From Woeseiaceae bacterium (GTDB lineage: Bacteria > Pseudomonadota > Gammaproteobacteria > Steroidobacterales > Woeseiaceae), in the NCBI GenBank assembly GCA_013138675.1, contig WTCH01000007.1, positions 1-31,520 of the forward strand: 31,520 nt of DNA, written 5' to 3'. Made by a program: the position numbers and the translations under genes. Below are positions 24,548 through 31,520 of this stretch, one piece after another. The notes below the pieces were generated by a model, which searched no databases, was not told where the DNA came from, and saw only the letters and a program-made list of their open reading frames with translations. Position 1 is the first letter of the stretch. Every line of letters starts with the position of its first letter.

Positions 24548-26029
24548 TTACATCAGGATAACGTCGAACTGATCCTGCAGGTATAACGCTTCCGGCTGCA
24601 GCCTGATCGACTTGCCGGTCTGTTCCTCCAGCGTCGCCAGACTGGGCGCCTGTTCGTCGAGCAACAACTCAATGACATCCTGGTGCGCCAGGACCATCGC
24701 CTCGCTGAACTCAAACTGGCGCGACTGACGAATGATCTCGCGAAACACCTCAAAACACACGGTTTCGGCACTCAACACGAAGCCGCGACCCTCACAACTT
24801 GGACACTCATCACAGAGAATATGCTGCAAACTTTCGCGTGTTCGCTTGCGGGTCATTTCAACGAGTCCCAGTGGCGACACTGGGCTGATTTGGTGCCGCG
24901 CATGGTCTGTAGCCATTGACTGCTCCAGCAGCTGCAACACGTTCTCGCGGTGTGCAGGCTCCTCCATATCGATGAAATCGACAATGATGATGCCGCCGAG
25001 GTTTCTAAGGCGAAGCTGCCGTGCAATCGTCACCGCCGCCTCGAGATTGGTACGGTAAATCGTCTCCTCGAGGTTGCGATGGCCCACGTAGCCGCCGGTG
25101 TTCACATCAATCGTGGTCATCGCCTCTGTTTGATCGAAAATTACATAACCACCTGATTTCAAGGGAATACTTCGGTCAAGCGACTTACGAATATCGTCTT
25201 CGATGCCGTGCAGGTCGAAAATGGGCCGACGCCGCTGGTACAGCTCCAGCATGGGCGCAATCGGCGGTAGAAATGTCTCTGCAAATTCCTGCATTGCCTC
25301 AAAGTCCGGTTTCGAATCGACGAGGATGTGCTCCACATCACTCGTTACGAGGTCCCGCAGCACGCGCAGCGGCAGTGACAAATCCTCATGTATCAGTGTT
25401 TTTACCGGAGTCTTGCTGCACCGTCCCTGAACGACGTTCCACAGCTTGAGCAAGAACTTGAGATCCGCCCGCAATTCATCGGCGTCGGCGCCCTCTGCGA
25501 CCGTGCGTACGATGGCACCACAGGTGAGGTCCGCCTCTTCCAGAAGTTCCGAAACAATGCCGCGCAGGCGTTCACGCTCTTCATCGTCCTCGATGCGCGC
25601 CGAGACGCCAACGCTATCACCCTTCGGCAGCAAGACAAGATGCCGCGACGGCAGCGTGATGAAGGTGGTCAGCCGCGCACCCTTGTTGCCGAGTGGGTCT
25701 TTGACGACCTGCACCAGCACTTCCTCACCCTCTTTGACGAGGTCGCGAATACCAGACGTCGCGTCGTCACCGTCTTCGCCGTTCCGTGGTTGCTCGATGT
25801 CCGAAACGTGCAGAAATGCCGTGCGCTGCAGGCCGATATCGATGAAGGCTGCCTGCATGCCGGGCAGAACCCTGGACACGCGGCCCTTATAGATGTTGCT
25901 GATTACGCCGCGACGCGCCGAACGCTCAATGTAGACCTCCTGCAGGACGCCGTTCTCGAGCAATGCTGCCCGCACCTCGCTCGGCGTCACATTGATCAGG
26001 ATTTCTTCTTTTGGTGATTCGTCTGTCAT
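24548..26029 (-). CDS. rng: Ribonuclease G
   Basis: RNase G trims the 5' end of 16S rRNA and cuts some mRNAs. The 493-residue product has the S1-like N-terminal part (YKGRVSRVLPGMQAAFIDIG), an acidic insert around residue 85, metal-binding Asp308 (TIDVNTGG) and Asp351 (IIVDFIDM), and a zinc-link Cys pair CPSC at 409-412. There is no long RNase E-type tail. Its ATG overlaps the maf stop (ATGA), and no ribosome-binding site is present because a REP-like palindrome precedes it. Translation likely depends on maf. Confidence 0.96.
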   Translation of the reverse strand: MTDESPKEEILINVTPSEVRAALLENGVLQEVYIERSARRGVISNIYKGRVSRVLPGMQAAFIDIGLQRTAFLHVSDIEQPRNGEDGDDATSGIRDLVKEGEEVLVQVVKDPLGNKGARLTTFITLPSRHLVLLPKGDSVGVSARIEDDEERERLRGIVSELLEEADLTCGAIVRTVAEGADADELRADLKFLLKLWNVVQGRCSKTPVKTLIHEDLSLPLRVLRDLVTSDVEHILVDSKPDFEAMQEFAETFLPPIAPMLELYQRRRPIFDLHGIEDDIRKSLDRSIPLKSGGYVIFDQTEAMTTIDVNTGGYVGHRNLEETIYRTNLEAAVTIARQLRLRNLGGIIIVDFIDMEEPAHRENVLQLLEQSMATDHARHQISPVSPLGLVEMTRKRTRESLQHILCDECPSCEGRGFVLSAETVCFEVFREIIRQSRQFEFSEAMVLAHQDVIELLLDEQAPSLATLEEQTGKSIRLQPEALYLQDQFDVILM

Positions 26030-26643
26030 TTGTAGGAGCCCGCCCCAGCCGGGCGGTTCATTACCCTTATTCCTGCTTCTTCCAACATCTTCACGGTCTC
26101 GAATACCGGCAGACCGACCACGCCGGAGTAGCTGCCGGAAATCGCCTCGACAAACACGCCGCCGCGACCCTGAATAGCATACGCCCCCGCCTTGTCGCAG
26201 GGCTCCCCACTTTGCCAGTATGCAAGCGCTTCGTCAGGACTGATTTCCCGAAAATGCACGTCGGTTGCAGACAATGCCGATCGCATTTTCCCATCTGCCC
26301 TGACAGCGACCCCCGTCAACACCTGGTGCGTTCGGCCTGAAAGCCGCCTCAGCATTTCGAGTGCGTCGTCCTGGTCCTCAGGCTTGCCAAAAATATCGTC
26401 GCCGAGCACCACCAACGTATCCGCAGCAATAACGATGACATCCCCACCGGGAGCGCCCGCCATGGCTTTGTCTACCGCGAGACGAATTACCATGTCCTCG
26501 GCTGATTCGCCGCCCAGTCGCTGCTCGTCGACATCGGCACCGCCGACGCTGAACGTCAGGCCGAGCGCCGCAAGTATCTCCTTGCGCCGCGGCGATGATG
26601 ACGCGAGATGCAGGGCTTTACTCTCGATGATAGGGATGACCAT
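26026..26643 (-). CDS. maf: Maf-type dTTP/UTP pyrophosphatase
   Basis: Maf hydrolyses canonical and modified nucleoside triphosphates. The 205-residue product starts at the ATG at 26643 and shows LASSSPRRKEIL, DADVDEQR, AADTLVVL, GKPEDQDDALEMLRRLSG, CDKAGAYAIQGRGGVFV and SYSGVVGLP. The KAGAYAIQG string makes it YhdE-like (dTTP/UTP) rather than YceF-like. The start overlaps the end of rlmH by 26 nt. The last residues, NRPAGAGSYK, are encoded by a REP palindrome, so the tail was probably acquired. Confidence 0.94.
   Translation of the reverse strand: MVIPIIESKALHLASSSPRRKEILAALGLTFSVGGADVDEQRLGGESAEDMVIRLAVDKAMAGAPGGDVIVIAADTLVVLGDDIFGKPEDQDDALEMLRRLSGRTHQVLTGVAVRADGKMRSALSATDVHFREISPDEALAYWQSGEPCDKAGAYAIQGRGGVFVEAISGSYSGVVGLPVFETVKMLEEAGIRVMNRPAGAGSYK
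26032..26056. repeat. REP-like palindrome inside the end of maf
   Basis: GTAGGAG leads into CCGCCC-CAGCC-GGGCGG. The palindrome lies in the last codons of maf, up to the TGA that overlaps the rng start. It shares the GTAGGAG tip with the other repeats in this window. Confidence 0.6.
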
Positions 26644-27088
26644 GCTGCAACGACCATGCTCGGTACATCTGCTCGGCAAACAGTATGCGTGCGAGCCCGT
26701 GGGGCAATGTGAGTTGTGATAGTGACCAGGTCATATTCGCACGTTCCCGGCAGTTTTCAGATACGCCATCCGGGCCACCGATTATGAAGCACAGGTCCCT
26801 GCCGTCGGCCTGCCAGTCGGCGAGGCGTGAGGACAGTCCGGTGCTTGTCAGTTGTTTCCCGCGCTCATCGAGCAGCACGACCTGTTCAGCGGGATTCAGC
26901 CGGGCGAGAATCTGCTCGCCCTCCGCCTCCATAGCCTTTTTGGATTTATCGTTCTTGCTGCGCCTGACGGTTGCGATGGAATCGAGGCTAAATTTCCACT
27001 CGCGCGGGAAGCGCGCGGAATAGTTGTCGAATGCGTCATCAACCCACCTGGGCTGACGATCGCCGACAGCGATCAATCGAATATGCAT
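26618..27088 (-). CDS. rlmH: 23S rRNA (pseudouridine-1915-N3) methyltransferase RlmH
   Basis: This SPOUT-fold enzyme methylates pseudouridine 1915 of 23S rRNA on assembled ribosomes. The 156-residue product starts MHIRLIAVGDRQPRWVDDAF and has LLDERGKQLTS, FIIGGPDGVSE (the cofactor knot) and the C-terminal ARILFAEQMYRAWSLQHGHPYHRE-like ending; length is normal. It follows rsfS by 3 nt and its end overlaps maf. Confidence 0.97.
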   Translation of the reverse strand: MHIRLIAVGDRQPRWVDDAFDNYSARFPREWKFSLDSIATVRRSKNDKSKKAMEAEGEQILARLNPAEQVVLLDERGKQLTSTGLSSRLADWQADGRDLCFIIGGPDGVSENCRERANMTWSLSQLTLPHGLARILFAEQMYRAWSLQHGHPYHRE

Positions 27089-27091
27089 GAC

Positions 27092-27445
27092 CTACGCGTC
27101 GGTGACGGCAAGATCACCAGCGGATCCGAATGACCAGAGCTTCTCCAGGTTATAGAACTCACGCACTTTTGGCAGCATGACGTGCACAAGCGCATCCTGC
27201 AGATCGAGCAACACCCACTCGCCGCCTTCTTCACCTTCCACGCCAATGGGCTTGTGACCGGCCTCCCTGGCTTTTTCGGAGACATTGTCGACAAGCGCCC
27301 TAACGTGCCGATTCGACGTGCCACTCGCGACGATCATGTAGTCCGTCACGGTCGTCATTTTGCGCACGTCGAGCTTGGTAACGTCCTGCGCCTTGACGTC
27401 GTCAAGTGCATCGACGATCAGCGTGCATAGCTGCTCGCTATTCAT
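27092..27445 (-). CDS. rsfS: Ribosomal silencing factor RsfS
   Basis: RsfS binds L14 and blocks subunit joining when nutrients are scarce. The 117-residue product has KAQDVTKLDVR, TDYMIVASGTSNRHVRAL, the GVEGEEGGEWVLLDLQDALVHVML core and REFYNLEKLW near the end. It lies with rlmH downstream, the usual arrangement. The 141-nt gap to nadD upstream contains the tandem REPs; the intact rsfS coding sequence starts after it. Confidence 0.97.
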   Translation of the reverse strand: MNSEQLCTLIVDALDDVKAQDVTKLDVRKMTTVTDYMIVASGTSNRHVRALVDNVSEKAREAGHKPIGVEGEEGGEWVLLDLQDALVHVMLPKVREFYNLEKLWSFGSAGDLAVTDA

Positions 27446-27498
27446 GTGTTGTTCTCTGTACTGTTCAAATTAGTGCTCCTCTACAAATATTGCCATTG

Positions 27499-27592
27499 TT
27501 TGTCGCGGCTGAAGCCGCTCCTACGACGCTTTCCTACAATTCTTATCTCGCTTTGTCGCGGCTGAAGCCGCTCCTGCGACGCTTTCCTACAA
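27499..27592. repeat. Two tandem 41-nt REP units
   Basis: Two direct copies at 27499-27539 and 27552-27592 differ at one base (27523 versus 27576). Each contains the palindrome GCGGCTGAAGCCGC and a tip ending CTCCTAC or CTCCTGC, followed by GACGCTTTCCTAC. The right end of copy two supplies the nadD stop. Two copies with a 12-nt gap do not make a CRISPR. Confidence 0.8.
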
Positions 27593-28231
27593 CTTTCTTT
27601 TCGCATAACAACCACTGTCAACAATAACCTCTCGGACCGAATCCGGCATCAGAAATCTCGGATCGCGCCCTGCTGCGATCAGCGCTCGAATCTCCGTCGA
27701 CGCTATCTCGAGCTGCGTGACAGCATGATCGTAGATACGGCCGCACGAGGACCCGTGCAGATCATCCACGCTGGTCGTCCCATTTGCCGCCAGCAGTTCG
27801 CCAAGCTCACCGGTGTCAGGCAGCTTCCAACCCGGCCGGTGAGCCACAATAATATGGGCAAGATTCAGTATTTCATCCCAGCGATGCCAACTCGTCAGGC
27901 CAAGATACGCGTCCATACCGGTTATCAGACACAACGACACGTCCGGGTGTTCCTCTCGAACGGCAATAAGTGTGTCAATAGTGTACGAGGGACCCTCACG
28001 CCTGAACTCGCAATCGTCAACAACGAAACCGGGCTGATCGGTCACTGCGACCTCCACCATGCGGTATCGCAACCTGGCCGGCGCGAATGTGCTGTTTCGG
28101 TGTGGCGGATCGGCACTCGGCACAAACCGGACCTCACTGAACCGCAACGCCTGCAATAACTCGAAGGCCGATCGCAGGTGTCCATAGTGAATAGGGTCGA
28201 ATGTGCCGCCGAAGATCCCGATCGGATTCAT
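27587..28231 (-). CDS. nadD: Nicotinate-nucleotide adenylyltransferase
   Basis: NadD makes nicotinic acid adenine dinucleotide from NaMN and ATP. The 214-residue product has the nucleotidyltransferase start GIFGGTFDPIHYGHLR, GMDAYLGLTSWHRWDEI, and IASTEIRALIAAG as the ISSTxxR motif. It overlaps the end of holA by 4 nt. Its TAG stop lies in the tip of a REP repeat, giving the tail YAKRKL. Confidence 0.96.
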   Translation of the reverse strand: MNPIGIFGGTFDPIHYGHLRSAFELLQALRFSEVRFVPSADPPHRNSTFAPARLRYRMVEVAVTDQPGFVVDDCEFRREGPSYTIDTLIAVREEHPDVSLCLITGMDAYLGLTSWHRWDEILNLAHIIVAHRPGWKLPDTGELGELLAANGTTSVDDLHGSSCGRIYDHAVTQLEIASTEIRALIAAGRDPRFLMPDSVREVIVDSGCYAKRKL

Positions 28232-29232
28232 CGTGTTGAGATACCCAGAACGATGTCAGTGGAGATTTGCCAGGGGTCGGAGGACGTTTGGCCTTTCGCC
28301 GCCTGGTCCGCATGGCTCGCAGATTTAAGCAGCTGGTGGAAGTCACCGTGCTTATGGCGGCCAATGCAGTTTCGAACGAGTGCCTGGCGATTCTGCCAGA
28401 CACCATTCTTGCGCATGCCGTTCGCCAGATCGGCGCCCTGTGCAACGGTATCGGTCAGTGACGCAAGTGTGCGCAATTCGCGAGTCAGCGCCCAGACGAC
28501 AATGACGGGCTCAATGCCCTCTGCACGAAGTCCCGACAATATGCGTAGTGCCCGCTTCGCATCGCCGCCCAGGGCCGCGTCAACAAGTTTGAACACGTCA
28601 TAGCGCGAACTGTTTGCGACTGCATCACCCACGTCATCGGCGGTCACCTTACCCTCGCCAAGTATCAGGCGAAGCTTTTCGATCTCTTGTCCCGCGGCCA
28701 GCAAATTACCCTCGACGCGATCGGCGATCAGTGTCACGGCGTCACGGTCCGGTTGCAGTCCCGTCCCGCGCATGCGTTCGGCAATCCAGCCGGGCAGTTC
28801 GCGAAGTCCTATCGGCCAGACTGGAATGGACACGCCTTTCGCTTCCAGCGCCTTGACCCATTTGGCGGACTGGCTGTTGCGATCAAGTTTGGGTGCTACA
28901 ACAATGAAAAGAAGGTCTGAGTCGATAATGTCAACGAAGTCGGCAATTGCCTGGCTGCCTGCACGACCCGGCTTTCCGGTCGGCACGCGCAACTCGATGA
29001 TACGTTTTTCGGCGAAGAGCGACAGGTTGGCGCCCGAGTCGCGCAGCTGCGTCCAGTCGAAACCCGTCGTCGCGACATGCAAATCCCGTGACGTAAAACC
29101 TTGCTCGCGTGCTGCAGCACGAATCGCATCAAGTGCCTCGTCGACAAGCAGATGCTCGTCACCCGTTACGAGGTAACAAGGCGCCAAACTTTTCTGCAGG
29201 TGGGTGGACAGCTGGTTAACGTTGATCTTCAA
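28228..29232 (-). CDS. holA: DNA polymerase III delta subunit
   Basis: HolA opens the beta clamp in the clamp loader. The 334-residue product follows the family: LAPCYLVTGDEHLLVDEALDAIR, DLSIFAEK-like region (here ANLSLFAEKRIIELR), SQAIADFVDIIDSDLLFIVV and a C-terminal three-helix collar domain. The start is TTG at 29232, its TTGA overlapping the ycaR stop, so it is translationally coupled. In E. coli lptE precedes holA; here ycaR does. Confidence 0.94.
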   Translation of the reverse strand: MKINVNQLSTHLQKSLAPCYLVTGDEHLLVDEALDAIRAAAREQGFTSRDLHVATTGFDWTQLRDSGANLSLFAEKRIIELRVPTGKPGRAGSQAIADFVDIIDSDLLFIVVAPKLDRNSQSAKWVKALEAKGVSIPVWPIGLRELPGWIAERMRGTGLQPDRDAVTLIADRVEGNLLAAGQEIEKLRLILGEGKVTADDVGDAVANSSRYDVFKLVDAALGGDAKRALRILSGLRAEGIEPVIVVWALTRELRTLASLTDTVAQGADLANGMRKNGVWQNRQALVRNCIGRHKHGDFHQLLKSASHADQAAKGQTSSDPWQISTDIVLGISTR

Positions 29233-29483
29233 CCAAGCTGCTCCATATTGATCGATTCGCCTTCCAGGAGGACGGGTATGCCGTTGGCAATTGGATAGAG
29301 GACCTTGCGGTCGTCGGTGAGCAGCGCCTCATCGAGCGCCGCGTCGAGTACCCGTCCGTCGCGATTGCTCAACGTACCGGCATTGATCGCCGCATTCACC
29401 GCCTTGAGCGTCGCGCCCTTGGCGAGCGACAGCTCCTTGTGAGTCACAGGGCAGCGAAGAATAGCCAGTAGTCGTTTGTCCAT
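29229..29483 (-). CDS. ycaR: Trm112/YcaR family protein
   Basis: The 84-residue product starts MDKRLLAILRCPVTHKELSL and ends VLYPIANGIPVLLEGE, as in the Trm112-like UPF0434 family. In E. coli YcaR the first part is CPVC and two more cysteines follow. Here only Cys11 is present, the motif being CPVTH, so the zinc site is gone. The ATG at 29483 has GGGGGAA 4 nt upstream; the longer frame to 29675 is antisense to the MerC-like gene. It leads the holA-nadD block. Confidence 0.85.
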   Translation of the reverse strand: MDKRLLAILRCPVTHKELSLAKGATLKAVNAAINAGTLSNRDGRVLDAALDEALLTDDRKVLYPIANGIPVLLEGESINMEQLG

Positions 29484-29522
29484 ATTTCCCCCAGTCCTCT
29501 GATAGGATAACGGCATCTCCCG

Positions 29523-29906
29523 ATGGATCAAAGTATGTCGAAGTCGACCAACTGGCTCGACGGCGCAGCGGTTGGGCTGTCTGCGTTGTGCCTCATTCAT
29601 TGCCTGGCATTGCCGCTCGTCGTGGCCGGGCTGCCGTTTCTTGCGCAATTTGCAGAAGGGCATCTGCATGCGCAAATGCTGGTCGTTGTGCTGCCCCTAA
29701 GTTTCATTGCGCTCGGGCTCGGTTACCGGCACCACCGCAATCCGAAAATTGTGGCTGCGGGTGCCGTTGGCATGCTGATTCTGACCATTGGGGCGACCGT
29801 GGCGCACGATAAGCTTGGCCTCGCATCCGATCGACTATTCACTATCGTGGGTGCGCTGGTGCTGGCCACCGCACATTTTTATAACAGCGTTCACGCGCGC
29901 AGGTAG
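29523..29906 (+). CDS. MerC-like small membrane protein
   Basis: The 127-residue protein has four likely membrane segments and the MerC-type motif LCLIHCLALPLV, with Cys23, His26 and Cys27, close to the start. MerC carries mercuric ions in mer operons, but many chromosomal members have no known cargo, and no mer genes are here. The start at 29523 is uncertain; the ATG at 29535 is also good. It is divergent from ycaR with 39 nt between starts. Its TAG stop is the tip of a REP element. Confidence 0.8.
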   Translation: MDQSMSKSTNWLDGAAVGLSALCLIHCLALPLVVAGLPFLAQFAEGHLHAQMLVVVLPLSFIALGLGYRHHRNPKIVAAGAVGMLILTIGATVAHDKLGLASDRLFTIVGALVLATAHFYNSVHARR

Positions 29907-29950
29907 GAGGGCCTTCAGGCCCGAATGTTCGGCCCTGAAGGGCCTCCTAC
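29903..29950. repeat. Double REP palindrome at the MerC-like junction
   Basis: GTAGGAGGGCC and its complement lie head to head with GGCCCTCCTAC-like arms, ending GGGCCTCCTAC. The left TAG (29904-29906) stops the MerC-like gene. The right CTA (29947-29949) is the TAG of the convergent 344-residue membrane protein. The arrangement is the same as at 9250. Confidence 0.8.
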
Positions 29951-30981
29951 AAAACTTTCAACAGTTCTTCATTGCCGCACTCTTTTGCCGCCTTCCGCGC
30001 GAGCTCGATATCGCCTGGCAACGGCACGAAGGCGTCGTTCTCATGCCGACATCGCATCATGACCTTGACTGCCGTGACATCGTCGCCGTCATTTAACAGC
30101 ACATTCAGGTACGACTGCCCGAACAACAGCGCGGGATGTTTGATTTCCCAGCGCAGCATCTGGTCGAAGAACCAGGCCCACGCGGACTCCGGATCGGGGT
30201 CGCGCTGCAACCAGCTCTCAATATGTTTGAAGCCTCCCGCCCGATTGTCTCGACTGACAAAACCATAGGCGTGGTTGAGGACAGCGGTGCGTTCTTTCAG
30301 CAGGCTTGCATCGACGTCCGCCTTATCCGCTTCGACCGGATCGTAAATACCGACTTCAGCATGGAAATCGTGCGGCGCAACGACAGTGCCGGTCAACGAG
30401 AAAAACACGAGGGTCAGATAGAAGCCAATGAGATCGACCAGGAGATCCGGCCACGACAATGAACCGATCCATTGCATGACAAACCCGGCGAGCAGAACGT
30501 ACGTTGGCAGAATCCAGTAATCCGAGCCAGTGCGCCCAATCAGGCCGCCGATCGCTTTCGGGTTCAGGGACTGCAGCGGCGACCGGGTGATTGCCAATAC
30601 GGCCAGGGAAGCTGGGATCACGGCCGCAAGCAATGCGGAGGTGATGAGCAGGCCAGGTAGCTTGTACAAACTGCCAAATATATAGATCGCGTAAATCGTG
30701 ACAGCCACATGGACGAGCATGAACAGGCTCCACGCCCCCTGGAACCAATACAAGTCATCAACGTCGAGCGGCCCCGGATCCTTGCCTTTGGCGCGCGCAT
30801 CGAGAATGCGCATCAAATAGTGGAACAACGACGGCAGAATCAGAAAGGCAAGAAACAGACCCAGTAGTTTTCCGAATGCTGCGAACTCGAGCATCAGGAA
30901 GATGAACAACGCTGACAACAACACTGTCACATTCTTCAGCGGGTAGGCGAACTCGCGCGCAATGTCAGTCGCTTTGATCAT
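29947..30981 (-). CDS. Polytopic inner-membrane protein, unnamed
   Basis: The ATG at 30981 has AGAAGG 4 nt upstream and gives 344 residues; the frame is open to 31146 but that overlaps yidD. There are about six membrane segments (residues 17-33, 37-56, 82-104, 107-131, 154-174 and 179-201) followed by a soluble, helical C-terminal region of about 130 residues ending CGNEELLKVL. The start, ATDIAREFAYPLKN, faintly resembles DUF4013 proteins. It overlaps yidD by 17 nt and belongs to the sufE-yidD unit. I do not know its function. Confidence 0.7.
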   Translation of the reverse strand: MIKATDIAREFAYPLKNVTVLLSALFIFLMLEFAAFGKLLGLFLAFLILPSLFHYLMRILDARAKGKDPGPLDVDDLYWFQGAWSLFMLVHVAVTIYAIYIFGSLYKLPGLLITSALLAAVIPASLAVLAITRSPLQSLNPKAIGGLIGRTGSDYWILPTYVLLAGFVMQWIGSLSWPDLLVDLIGFYLTLVFFSLTGTVVAPHDFHAEVGIYDPVEADKADVDASLLKERTAVLNHAYGFVSRDNRAGGFKHIESWLQRDPDPESAWAWFFDQMLRWEIKHPALLFGQSYLNVLLNDGDDVTAVKVMMRCRHENDAFVPLPGDIELARKAAKECGNEELLKVL

Positions 30982-31228
30982 CGCCCTTCTTCTTGTCCGG
31001 TACCGGGTCGTAGCCCGAGCCGCCCCAGGGATGACAGCGCCCGATCCGCTTTGCGGCCAACCAGGTACCGCGGAACGCGCCGTGTTCGCGCAGCGCCTCC
31101 ATCGCATATTGAGAACAACTCGGTTGATAGCGACAGTTATTGCCAAGCCAGGGAGATACGGCCATGCGATACAGCCAGACGAGTGCGAGCAAAGGCCAGG
31201 CCAGTAAAGTGCCCAGTGCCTTGAGCAT
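30965..31228 (-). CDS. yidD: Membrane protein insertion efficiency factor YidD
   Basis: YidD is a small inner-membrane protein that helps YidC insert proteins. The 87 residues match the family: LVWLYRMAVSPWLGNNCRYQ, PSCSQYAMEALREHGAFRG and RCHPWGGSGYDPVP. Cys32, Cys38 and Cys65 are conserved. In most genomes it lies between rnpA and yidC; here it sits after sufE, sharing one base with that stop (TGATG). Confidence 0.96.
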   Translation of the reverse strand: MLKALGTLLAWPLLALVWLYRMAVSPWLGNNCRYQPSCSQYAMEALREHGAFRGTWLAAKRIGRCHPWGGSGYDPVPDKKKGDDQSD

Positions 31229-31520
31229 CAGGCTGCCTCTAACGCCTCGGCGGCGAAATTTTGTATCGCTTTGAGCATGGATGACAACCCGTTGCTGCGT
31301 GTCGGGCTCAGGTGCTGTTCGAGCTCCAGCGCCGTGACAAAATTCGGCGGTGTATCAAGAATGTCTTGCGGGCGCCGGCCGCTGTAAATACGCAACAACA
31401 AGGCAATGAGGCCGGAAACAATTGCGGCATCCGAGATCGCCTGGAACTCGAGCCGCCCATCGTTTTCGCTGTCCACAAACCATACCTGCGACTGGCAACC
31501 GCGAATTTTGTTAGCGTCAG
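31228..31520 (-). CDS. sufE: SufE/CsdE cysteine-desulfurase partner, partial
   Basis: SufE accepts sulfur from the SufS or CsdA desulfurase for iron-sulfur cluster assembly. The frame runs off the right edge, so the start is missing. The visible 96 residues contain GCQSQVW, with the sulfur-accepting Cys encoded at 31495-31497. GRLEFQAISDAAIVSGLIALLL and LSPTRSNGLSSMLKAIQ follow, as in the family. A GTG at 31476 is internal, not the start. yidD and the membrane protein follow. Confidence 0.93.
   Translation of the reverse strand, partial: DANKIRGCQSQVWFVDSENDGRLEFQAISDAAIVSGLIALLLRIYSGRRPQDILDTPPNFVTALELEQHLSPTRSNGLSSMLKAIQNFAAEALEAA

Noticed and set aside
20391..24561. Several long plus-strand frames opposite yhdP, for example 23785-24561
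   Set aside because: They have no family motifs, start signals or neighbours in line, and yhdP is complete on the other strand.
27499..27592. CRISPR array
   Set aside because: Only two repeats with a 12-nt spacer; the units are REP-type palindromes.

Overview
The window reads as chromosome from a GC-rich gammaproteobacterium. The evidence is the gene content and order: rplM-rpsI, coq7, a Vfr/Crp-type regulator with the full DNA-reading helix, pmbA next to divergent darP, and the block holA-nadD-rsfS-rlmH-maf-rng-yhdP-nit-tldD. REP-type palindromes with a GTAGGAG tip, common in gammaproteobacteria, add to this. The protein sequences suggest a deep-branching marine lineage such as Woeseiales or Chromatiales, but that placement is an impression and was not tested.

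Layout. Positions 1-5500 are the most accessory part: a truncated exported protein, a beta-propeller lipoprotein, a small unnamed protein, an S46 dipeptidyl-peptidase and an exported metallo-beta-lactamase-fold protein with altered metal ligands. Positions 5500-6050 hold tRNA material: a decayed tRNA-Gly(CCC), an intact tRNA-Gln(CTG) with its terminator, and a second tRNA-Gln copy split in the T-loop by about 80 nt of hairpins. Next come rpsI and rplM with a clear sigma-70 promoter, a DUF481 outer-membrane protein, coq7, crp/vfr, rpe, djlA, purC, yihY, pmbA, darP, purE, purK and an ExeA-type ATPase fused to an FHA domain. Two very small genes (72 and 59 codons) precede a long minus-strand block from ycaR (29483) down to tldD (18404), which covers DNA polymerase delta, NAD synthesis, ribosome silencing and rRNA methylation, nucleotide house-cleaning, RNase G, outer-membrane lipid transport and the TldD protease. 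The right end has a MerC-like protein and a sufE-yidD-membrane protein operon.

How the genes work together. Three purine-synthesis genes (purC, purE, purK) lie in the window, and both halves of the TldD/TldE protease (tldD and pmbA) are encoded. The Crp/Vfr protein may act on three candidate TGTGA-N6-TCNNA-like sites in the same window.

The most unusual feature is the relation between REP palindromes and gene ends. In two convergent gene pairs (crp/rpe and merC-like/membrane protein) the whole intergenic space is one double REP, and its two TAG tips are the two stop codons. A tandem repeat also supplies the nadD stop, and another palindrome encodes the last residues of Maf. The split tRNA-Gln copy, the candidate leaderless coq7 transcript and the overlapping palindromes at 1614-1639 also merit checking. 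I did not find a CRISPR array, prophage, insertion sequence or clear defence system.
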